A stretch of 64,000 nucleotides of DNA from Haliclona indistincta. Its lineage: Eukaryota; Porifera; Demospongiae; Haplosclerida; Chalinidae. Every line of letters begins with the position of its first letter. The stretch's first letter is position 1. A program made the translations under genes and the position numbers. Of the stretch, positions 56,069 through 64,000 are shown one piece after another. The notes beneath the pieces were generated by a model. It was not told where the DNA came from. It saw only the letters and a list, made by a program, of their open reading frames with translations, and made no database searches. The stretch lies in the NCBI GenBank assembly GCA_964017065.1, contig OZ024791.1, forward strand, positions 7,448,384-7,512,383, written 5' to 3'.

Positions 56069-57071
56069 CAGTGCTTACAGCCTAAAGAGGGCACTCAGCT
56101 GATTTTAGCAACTCAGTAAATATTTTGTTGTAAAAAAATTATTCAGGGAGCTATTGCTTCCAAAGTTGGTGTAAGTGTAGAATGATCCTCTCTGCCTATG
56201 TTAGTCAAATTAGAAATAGTAATTCTATGTGCTTCTGAAAATAATAATGTTTAAGTGATACAAGTTGACACCTTCCAATTGCAAATGACCTTTAAGCCAG
56301 CATTTTAGTGTTGTTTTGAGTTAAGCAAAAACCATTTACTGTTTGATTTTAAGGTAGGTCATTGTTCATCTCACCAAGTTTGGAGGCTTATCTTTGATCC
56401 ATGCTAATGTAGGAAGCCAAAAAGGACGGAAATTTTAGTGTTTTTGAGTTGAAAAAAGCTTTAAGCTGAGAATTCAACAGCTTTGCGAGTTAAGAAAAAC
56501 CACTTGATATCTGGATAGCCAGATACTTGTAGTTTTCACTAGTTTTTAAACTAGCGCGATACGTCCATCCATGCGCAAACGCGGTCATTGAGAACACCAA
56601 CTTTTAGCTGTGACTTCGACTCTCTGCCGTGTTATAATGATATTCATCCAATAAGAGCGTTTATCGATTACGTGGTTCTGCGTGCGCTGCGCCGCCAACC
56701 GTCGAGCGGCAAGAATGGCGCCGATCATAATCTGTGTTTTGCGCTTTGCCCGTTCTTAAGCGTGCTTCTGCAGCATAGATACTAGCTAAGCTCGAGGAAA
56801 TAACAACCACCAAGCTTCGTTGTGGCGCTAGACTGTGGCTGCTGTGTCGTAGGTGTGGTTCGTCGTGACGTCGTACAAATTATAGTGATGTCACAAACAT
56901 GGCGCTATTGTATTAGCTTCAATGGGAGAGAGCTGTAGAGCATCGTGTGTCTTGCATTTTGTCATGCTCAAAGTTGCAATCTGCATTAATGCAATAGAAA
57001 GAGCTATGTAGAAAGTTGTGTGGACTAAATAAGAAAATCAGCTGAGTGCCCTCTTTAGGCTGTAAGCACTG
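56069..57071. mobile_element. TA-flanked TIR element (Tc1/mariner-like, non-autonomous)
   Basis: Perfect inverted termini of about 38 bp beginning CAGTGCTTACAGCCTAAAGA at 56069 and ending in the complement at 57071, flanked by TA (56067-56068 and 57072-57073). CAGT ends and TA duplication are typical of Tc1/mariner. About 1 kb inside shows no transposase; the small frame at 56588-56785 has no DDE motif. Confidence 0.85.
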
Positions 57072-57276
57072 TAGTCAGGACTACAAACAAAGCACTCTAT
57101 CAAACAGGTACATGTAGTTGACAAATGAATACGGCCGTAAAAATAAAATTTCCTGTATTGAATTTTATTGAGAATAGTCTTTATTAAAATCACGACTGAT
57201 AAAATTACTCCACAGAGAAAGACCTGGTGCCCGCAACCTAATAGCACTTGTGTTAATTCCCAAAAATACGACACTA

Positions 57277-58290
57277 CTATGACCATAAAAACACGCTGGG
57301 TCAAACATCACTACATGAATACAGAGTTACACATTATTCACAAAAGTTACTATTCATGCACTCACCCGGGCCGTCCTTTGTCTCGGCTGCATTGCCGGAC
57401 CAAAGGTCACCATGGAGTAAAGATGGTTCTATGTTCAAACCCTTGAACATTCCTGGTAGCTTTCTCTGTAACATTGACCATAGTTCCACAACCTCTTTGT
57501 CCCCATACTATGTACCAATGAGAGATTTTATCATCTAACAACAAACAATATCATGCTTACCTCTTTCTCAATAAGGTCAATTTGGGATTGAAGACGATAT
57601 CTTGAATAGAATTCCTAGAACAACAACTATAGTACATACTATGAGAATAGATCAGCTCACATACCACCCAGCTGTTAGACCAGTCATTGGGCATGGGAAT
57701 GAACCCACAGCATGTGGTAATCTCAAACCCAAACCTGTCCACATACTGAGGCCTAGTCTGGCTATGAACTGACGACGAGTCTGTTTTAAGAGAGCAATTG
57801 TGTAAATGTAGTCTGAGAAAAAGAGAACTGATGTGTAACTTGTAGCCAACATGACATTAGCATACTTCGCTAGTTGTTCACCAAATAATCTCATGTACTG
57901 GTTAAGTGGTTGCATGTCCAAATGCTCCATAATAAACATCCATCCCTCTCCATTGAGTCCTGTGAGTATCTGACGATTCGGAGTACTGACCAGTTAGCTA
58001 TTAGCTATCGCTGCTTACCTTCATTGGTTTAGGCACAGTTACCATTCCTGTCTCTAGTATCTTATTCAACCCAACGTACTCTCCATCATACATTATCTTA
58101 GCCTTGGGTTTATACACAATGAGACATGGCAGCATCATTCAGTAGTTGCCTTTTGGTCTTTGTTGCGCTTCACAAACACTTTTCCTGACTCTGTTTCATA
58201 GCTCTGTCCATCACTGATGCAGCCTCCACTACACCTGCCTAGCGAAACAACTCGGGAAGAACCTAGCTCCTTCTGTAGCAACGCCTCCAT
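57277..58290 (-). pseudogene. FN3K: Fructosamine-3-kinase, copy C (C-terminus missing)
   Basis: From ATG 58290 it follows FN3K-A exon by exon, including the GC-AG intron, [34 protein letters not shown] and the intact catalytic loop [16 protein letters not shown] (about 57420-57370). The next exon keeps only the first few codons (MFDPAC-like) and homology ends at about 57277, where unrelated DNA begins. About 80 C-terminal residues, including the DPAxFYGHxEFDLA metal-binding segment, are lost. Upstream frames are open, so a truncated product could be made but should be inactive. Confidence 0.85.
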
Positions 58291-58489
58291 GACAGCACGT
58301 GTTGAATGGGCGTGACTAAAATAAATTAAAATTTTGGCGCGCTAAAATTTAAGGCGGAATTTTAATTTTGTTGAGTCTGTGCAGCTACGCCGTTGACCAG
58401 CAAAAGGTAAAAAATACCAACAACTTAGTTCATACAAACGGTTTGGCATTCTCTGTTACTGTCTAGGTGTTTGATCACTAAATGCAGAG

Positions 58490-59422
58490 ATGGATGACTC
58501 ATTTGACATGCGATTATTGAGAAAAGAAATAGATTCTGTATCTGAATCGTACATTAAGGTCTTGCTGTGGAATATATGTGGCGATACTAAAGCCGGATTC
58601 ACTAAAGCTCGTAAAGATATTGTACCACCAATAGTAGAAAGCATCAATCCTGACGTCCTTTTACTACAGGAGACTTGCAATCGATCTCTGGTTAAATCCA
58701 TCATGAAAAAATTGAGGAGTGCGACTAGTCGAGACTATAGAAATGCTCCAAGAGATGTGGGCGAGACAAAAATCATATACGATGCAAATAAGTATGACTG
58801 CCTCCTTAATGCTGAAAAGATTTTTGTTCAAGATGAAGAAAAATTGTCGCTGAATGATATGCTATGGGAAGCAGTGGAAATTTTGACACTCGCAGCAGAA
58901 AGCACTGACCTGAGAGAGGAGGAAGAATCAGTTTACGATATACTTATTAGGCAATGCATCAGTGTAGCTTGTTTTAGGAAACGGGATTCTCCTAAAAGTC
59001 CTGTGGTGATTTTCATATCATTCCACAATCTCAACCAAAGCGAAGGTGATGTCCGGGCTAGATACGTAGAAGAACTCAGTAAACTGGTGTCGATAATAAG
59101 AGAGCTGACACGATGTGAGGTGCTAGTTGGAGCAGATTGCAATCAACAGCTGATCTATCCTTGTCCCTGCCCTTCTGCCTATCCTTACCATGCTGTTCTT
59201 GATTACACACCAACAAGACGATTGAAAAGCGGACAAATAGACTACTTTATACTAGATCCACCTGACTTTCCTGTCCAGCAACACGATCTTCTAAAACTCA
59301 TTGAATGTACAACTTGCTCACGCCTTACTGATGAACAGATCACTCACTGGAAACGTGTTCTTAATCATGATCCTTTGGTGTGCAAAATCGGAGTGTACCA
59401 TAGTAAAACAAGAAAACTATGA
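58490..59422 (+). CDS. EEP-fold hydrolase, copy D
   Basis: Intact 310-residue frame, nearly identical to copy A with a three-residue insertion (DLR) in the acidic stretch near residue 140. All motifs are kept: VLLWNI, DVLLLQET, IFISFHN, GADCNQQL, QIDYFIL and LNHDPLV, again with Asn before the catalytic His. Start MDDSFDMRLLRKEID. It sits divergent to damaged FN3K copy C with the same E2F-like block between. Intact coding of A and D, while their partner kinases B and C decay, suggests that the EEP protein is the selected part. Confidence 0.75.
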   Translation: MDDSFDMRLLRKEIDSVSESYIKVLLWNICGDTKAGFTKARKDIVPPIVESINPDVLLLQETCNRSLVKSIMKKLRSATSRDYRNAPRDVGETKIIYDANKYDCLLNAEKIFVQDEEKLSLNDMLWEAVEILTLAAESTDLREEEESVYDILIRQCISVACFRKRDSPKSPVVIFISFHNLNQSEGDVRARYVEELSKLVSIIRELTRCEVLVGADCNQQLIYPCPCPSAYPYHAVLDYTPTRRLKSGQIDYFILDPPDFPVQQHDLLKLIECTTCSRLTDEQITHWKRVLNHDPLVCKIGVYHSKTRKL

Positions 59423-59814
59423 CATAATTATAATAACAATTTTTATACTATGTTATTGCAAGGTCAGTTTTATTATGCATGTACTTGTAACTTTTTAGGT
59501 GATTGGTCAGCAGCATTCAGTGATAGAGTAAGAGCGGATAAGAATGAAACAAAAAGTATACCAGATATGATTCCATGAAGCTCTCGGTCACCACCAGGAA
59601 TCCAGAAATAACAACGTTTGAACTTGCGCTGAAGTTAAAGTTCCAATTATTTGTCATAGAAATTTCAGAAGTTTTCTCTGTAGGAATAATCCGGCTTTAT
59701 TCGGAAAAGAAGTTGGTATAGACTGTCTATGCATGCTCAACTAGACATGACACATGAGCCTTTTCTTCATTTTGTTATGAAAAAAAATTATTTTGTCAAG
59801 AAGAGAGCTCTTTA

Positions 59815-60120
59815 AACAACTAATTGTCTGAGAGCATTATGATGAGCCAAAATGGTTCCTGAGAGGACGAAAAATACTGATGAACATGAGAGGAATTGAG
59901 CAGATCATACCAGTGATTGAGGTAGTGGAACAACAAGTACAGTTTATGGCGTTGTTCAAACCCATCAGGTTTTGGGATGATGCTTTGATACGCATCATAG
60001 AACTGTCTCGTGAACCCACCGAACATTCCAGCAATGGCAAGGTCAAACTCATGATGACCATAGAAACATGCTGGGTCAAACATCACTACATGAATACAGA
60101 GTCACACATTATTCACTATT
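59815..60120 (-). pseudogene. FN3K: FN3K 3' fragment (after EEP-D)
   Basis: Last two or three FN3K exons, open in frame: [51 protein letters not shown] and NHFGSSY. The upstream kinase exons are absent; sequence beyond 60120 instead resembles the EEP-B upstream region. It is the best-preserved 3' fragment and may be the lost end of another copy. Confidence 0.85.
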
Positions 60121-60339
60121 CATAATAGAGTTACCACTCATCCATAAAACGGCACACTCACTTGTGGTAGTTATTTCCATACAAGTAAATCACTACATCA
60201 GTACTTTAATCATTTTTCCCTTTTATGGATAGTGCCAATAGTAGATAATTTACTCTAGGTAAACTTTTTGGCTGGGAGGAACTTATGCTGCCTTATAAAG
60301 AAGCTGTTACATGTATTATCTATGCATGTATACAGTATC

Positions 60340-60470
60340 AAATACTTGTCCAAAACGCTAGTTGCACAGGGACCATTGAAGTTTGACGCTCCTTCTTCGA
60401 TCATCAATCCCTACTAAAAGTGATCTTTAATCCAGCCCAGATGGCTAAACAAGCATCCTACAAAGGTAAG
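60340..60470 (+). pseudogene. Relic of EEP-B-type first exon
   Basis: 60345-60437 aligns with the leader of EEP-B (CAAAACGCTAGTTG, CCCTACTAAAAGTGATCTTT, CAGCCCAGATGG). The exon itself is reduced to MAKQASYK before GTAAGT, without the Cys cluster, and no EEP exon follows. It shows that the Cys-rich leader exon once belonged to the duplicated cassette. Confidence 0.65.
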
Positions 60471-61258
60471 TAAACTACATTCGACATTTTGTGTGGTTTG
60501 GCTAGCTGAATGACATGAGTGAGATGCAGCAATCTTAGCAGACAATATTATGTGCCTGTAATGTGCTAAAGCGATAATTAAGACAAAAATCGGATCTGCA
60601 TATTGCAAAATTACTGCCTGCTAAGCTGCTAGACTAAGATATGTGTGGTTACCATGAAGTGGTTACCCTGTTGAAACCTTAGTTGGCACTTAGAAGTAAG
60701 CCCTACCTCTGGTACGACGATGGACACATTGAGCATGTACCATAACCATCGCACATGCATCGAGATACGTAAAGGTTTAAGTGGTTGCCATAAATACAAG
60801 ATGAAAAAACACCTTCATAACATAAGACATCAAACAGCTGAGGCGTTTCTGTAAAGACAAAGGAGCCATGTATGTTTTGCCTTATAAACAGATTGATAGT
60901 TGCTGTCTTTAGGAGAAGTCTAAAATTCAGCCAAACATACTTACTGCATGTTGAAAATGCTTTAGTGGGCAGAGGCATACAAAAATTACAGTGTTATATT
61001 TTGTTCCGAAAACAAACTAATTATCGGCTTTGTTTACCTTAAAATTTATTGGATCAGGATTTTTTTAAATTCCTAAAAATTAATAAGATGAAAACTTTAG
61101 TGCTCAGTTGTTAGATATCATCCATGCATACAGTAAATGTGTAGTGTTAATAATTATGGTTCAAACAGACTTGGTGCTTAAACATTTTATCATAATAATA
61201 CCACGTAACTCATGTTTTAATATTATAATTATTATTCTAAACTTAATTTGTACTCAGG
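60471..61258. other. Intergenic, AT-rich, no gene seen
   Basis: The minus frame at 60703-60978 and others have no recognisable domain. It lies outside the LTR of the Ty3 element. Confidence 0.4.
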
Positions 61259-61448
61259 TGTAATATCTTTAGACCCAAGCAGTGACTACCAAAATTATTA
61301 TTGAGCAGAGCAATGAACAACAGACTGAGAATGACATTCAACTTAAATGGACAATGACTACAATATGATACAAGTCATGTCGATTGAGAACAATGATCAT
61401 GTAGAGATTAGAAGACGATAGTCTGTCTAGGTATGTCCAGATATCACA
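61259..61448 (-). repeat. Putative 3' LTR, 190 bp
   Basis: Bounded by inverted ends TGTGATATC and GATATTACA on the element strand, immediately after the polypurine tract. The matching 5' LTR is outside the window, so length is inferred from the ends only. Confidence 0.65.
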
Positions 61449-63995
61449 TATTTCTCCCTTCTAGACAAAACCAATCTGGTGGTCGACGAGAACGATTTGA
61501 ACGGCGAGGAATAATTGGTGACTGTCTCTCGTCAGGAACTGCAGGATTAGAATCAAGGGCTGCAGGTGCAGGAGGTGATGGGGAAACTGGAGGTGGTGAC
61601 GCTGGAGCTGGAGAAACTGGAGTAGGAGATATTGCAGGTGAATCAGCTTCAGCTTTGACAGAGGGTACAACCAGATCATCAACAATTGGAGTATGGAAAG
61701 GCTGCAAGTGATCTTGGTGTCTGCGAACAGAACGACCATCCTCCAGAAACACTCTGTAAGATAGTGGGCCTCTGCACTGGACAACACGACCTTTTAACCA
61801 CTTCTCACCACGACCAAAGTTCTTAGCAAGTACTTCGTCACCCTTGTCAAAACGACGAGATCTGACTTTCTGATCATGAGAGAGTTTCTGTCTTTCCTGA
61901 TGGAGGCGCACTTTTGATGACACATCTGGTTTCACCAGGTCAAGAAGAGAGCGAGGTCGGCGTGACAGTAGAAGTTCAGAGGGAGCAACACCAGTCGCAG
62001 GATGAGGAGTGAGGCGATAGGTGAATAGAAACTTGGCCATTCTGATATCCAGTGGCTCATTGGACTTCCTCATCGCTTGTTTAAAAGTCTGAACAGCTCG
62101 TTCGACGAGACCATTAGTAGAAGGATGGTATGGTGCTGATGTGGTGTGACGAATTCCATTTTGTTTTGTGAACACGCTGAACTCGTCACTGGTGAAAGCT
62201 GCTCCATTATCTGAGACTAATAATTCAGGTAACCCATGGGTAGCAAACAGTGGACGCAGTTTGTTGATAGCTGCTTGAGAACTGGTAGTAGGCACAATAA
62301 ACACTTCTATCCACTTAGAATGGGCGTCAACTACCAACAGGAACTGCTTGTTAAGGAACGGTCCGGCGAAGTCAATGTGGAGTCTTGACCAAGGACGTTC
62401 AGGAAATTCCCATGGATGGAGAGGGGCTTTAGATGGTAGTCTTTGATGCTCTTGACAGCTCTGACAATGACGGACTTCCTTTTCTAGTACATCATCGATT
62501 CCTGGCCACCAGACGTAACTTCTGCCGATTCCCTTGATTCTTGTCATTCCAGGGTGTGATTCATGAAGAAGTTCAACTATCTTCTCTCTGCCAGGCGGTG
62601 GTATCACTACTCTGTGACCCCACAAAATGCAACCATCTTCAATGCTCAATTCTTCTTTTCTGTGAAAGAATGGTCGCAACTCATCACTGTCAGGTTTTGA
62701 CGGCCAACCCTGCAAGACGTAGTTGAGAACCTTCGATAGGATCGGGTCTCGGGCAGTCCACTTCTTGATCTGGGCTGCAGTGACTAGAGATGTTTGGATA
62801 CTCTCCAGTAGAAGAACGGTGTCTTGCGGTGGTGGTACGTTGGTAGGTAGGTCTGGAAGTGGTAGACGACTTAGTCCATCAGCATTACTGTTTTCTTTCC
62901 CAGGCCTGTGGGTAACAGAGAAAGAATAGGCACCAAGTGTGAGAGCCCAACGCTGAATGCGAGAGGAGGCCATGCTCGGAACTCCTCGGTTTTCCCCAAA
63001 AATGTACATCAATGGCTTGTGGTCAGAGTGAATCACAAACCGTCTTCCTAACAGGTATTGTCGGAATTTGGTAACACCGAATATGATCGCCAGAGCTTCT
63101 TTGTCCAACTGGGCATACTTTCTCTCTGCAGTAGACAGCGATCTTGATGCGAATGCAATGGGTTTCTCTGTTCCATCGTCCATCTTGTGAGACAAGACGG
63201 CACCAAGGCCATACGGCGATGCATCACAGCTCAGCAGTAGCTCTTTGTGAATACTGTAGTGAGAGAGAACTGAATCAGAAGTAAGAGCATTTTTGACAAA
63301 TTCAAAGGCTTTTTGCTGCTCAGGGCCCCAATGCCAAGCTGTTACTTTATGCAACAATGCATACAAGGGTGCTAGTATGGTCGAGAGATTTGGCAGAAAT
63401 CTGCTATAATAGTTTACCAGCCCCAAGAACGACTTGAGCTGTGTCACATCTTTTGGAGTAGGTGCTTCTTTGAGAGCCTTGATCTTCTCGGAAGATGGCT
63501 TCAGCCCTTCTCTTGACAACTTGTGACCAAGATAGTCGACTTCTTGAAGCATAACTGACACTTCTCCTTCTTGAGTCGCATTCCAGACGATTGTAGTCTG
63601 TTCAATACGGTTTCCAGATTCTCTAAGTGCTCGGATGCTGATTTTCCTGTGATGAGAATGTCATCAAGGTAGACACAGACTCCTGGAATACCCTTCAGCA
63701 AGTTCTCCATGGTTCTCTGGAAAACTGCAGGTGCACAAGAAATACCAAATGGTAAACGATTATATTGAAATAACCCTTGAGTGGTATTGATGGTGGTGTA
63801 CTTCTTTGACTCATCGTCGAGGTGAAGTTGATTATAAGCATGAGCTAAGTCGAGCTTCGAATACCATTCTCCTTCTGCCATTGTGGCTAGGATGCCCTCC
63901 ACACCTGGTAAGGGGTAGATATCTGGGGTTGCTTCTTGGTTAACGGTAAGTTTGTAGTCTCCACAGAGTCTGATCGAGTTATCACGCTTCAACAC
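61444..63995 (-). pseudogene. Ty3/gypsy Pol: reverse transcriptase, RNase H, integrase (one frameshift)
   Basis: RT from SIRLCGDYKLTVNQEATPD, through SKLDLAHAYNQL, LPFGISCAPAVFQRTMEN and the catalytic YLDD, to MRLKKEKCQ. At about 63552 one base is missing and the frame changes to MLQEVDYLGHKLSREGL. RNase H follows (LLSCDASPYGLGAVLSHKM; LDKEALAIIFGVTKFRQYL; FVIHSDHKPLMYIF), then an H2C2 zinc-binding region (HPGMTRIKG...CQSCQEHQ) and the integrase core (IDFAGPF, SDNGAAF, GLVERAVQTFK), then a Pro/Ser-rich tail. The single frameshift disables this copy if real; otherwise the domains look complete and recent. Confidence 0.88.
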
Positions 63996-64000
63996 AGGGA

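Larger units (their letters stand above)
61259..64000 (-). mobile_element. Ty3/gypsy LTR retrotransposon (5' part off the window)
   Basis: Minus-strand element. The pol frame is followed directly by a polypurine tract (GAAGGGAGAAATA, about 61461-61449) and then a 190-bp 3' LTR (61259-61448) running TGTGATATC ... GATATTACA, with a TG...CA frame and matched ends. The pol stop codon overlaps the first bases of the LTR. Gag, protease, primer-binding site and 5' LTR would lie beyond 64000. Confidence 0.88.

Noticed and set aside
61433..61711. Plus-strand Gly-rich frame at the retrotransposon 3' end
   Set aside because: Antisense of the Pro/Ser-rich Pol tail.

Overview
The window looks like nuclear DNA from an early-branching animal, most likely a demosponge. 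Genes are packed close together, many introns are only about 45-60 bp, and single-copy animal genes (FNDC3, MPDU1, LRP2BP, SUPT4H1, NET1/ARHGEF3-type RhoGEF, an Lhx1/5-type LIM homeobox gene, KNL1, SLC9B2, an SLC38 transporter, liprin-beta, RCL1, FN3K) lie between young tandem duplications and many small foldback or TIR elements. Assignments come from reading translations and recalling families; no search was run, so the species call is inference.

Left part (1-16 kb): a tandem duplication of about 4 kb. The order FNDC3 - MPDU1 - spacer - SRCR gene (all minus strand) was duplicated with breakpoints inside FNDC3 and inside the SRCR gene. This left an intact FNDC3 5' end plus a frame-shifted MPDU1 and a truncated SRCR gene (1-5083). 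A truncated FNDC3 5' end, an intact MPDU1 and an intact SRCR gene follow (5083-9713). A third SRCR gene (13808-15924) carries an intron swollen by two nested transposable elements. A LINE reverse-transcriptase remnant and several foldback repeats fill 9.8-13.7 kb.

Middle part (16.5-42.9 kb): ordinary host genes, often head-to-head or tail-to-tail: LRP2BP(-)/SUPT4H1(+), NET1/ARHGEF3-like(+), LIM-homeobox(-)/KNL1(+), SLC9B2(+), SLC38(+), liprin-beta(-), RCL1(+). KNL1 is recognised by an RVSF phosphatase-docking motif encoded across an exon junction, MELT-like repeats and a conserved C-terminal region. It also holds a 17-unit proline-rich coding repeat.

Right part (42.9-60.5 kb): a repeated cassette in which fructosamine-3-kinase (FN3K, minus) is divergently paired with an endonuclease/exonuclease/phosphatase (EEP)-fold gene (plus). 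One FN3K copy is intact; two others are damaged (active-site deletion; missing C-terminus) and four more survive only as 3' fragments. EEP copies are better preserved: two near-identical intact copies, one frame-shifted copy, one remnant, and one strongly remodelled copy. The remodelled copy has a separate Cys-rich first exon and a 28-unit, indel-free 30-bp coding minisatellite between two catalytic motifs. This cassette cluster is the best candidate here for something undescribed. TTAA-, TA- and 8-bp-TSD elements, large palindromes and a Ty3/gypsy retrotransposon with a short (190 bp) LTR (61.26-64 kb, running off the edge) complete the window.
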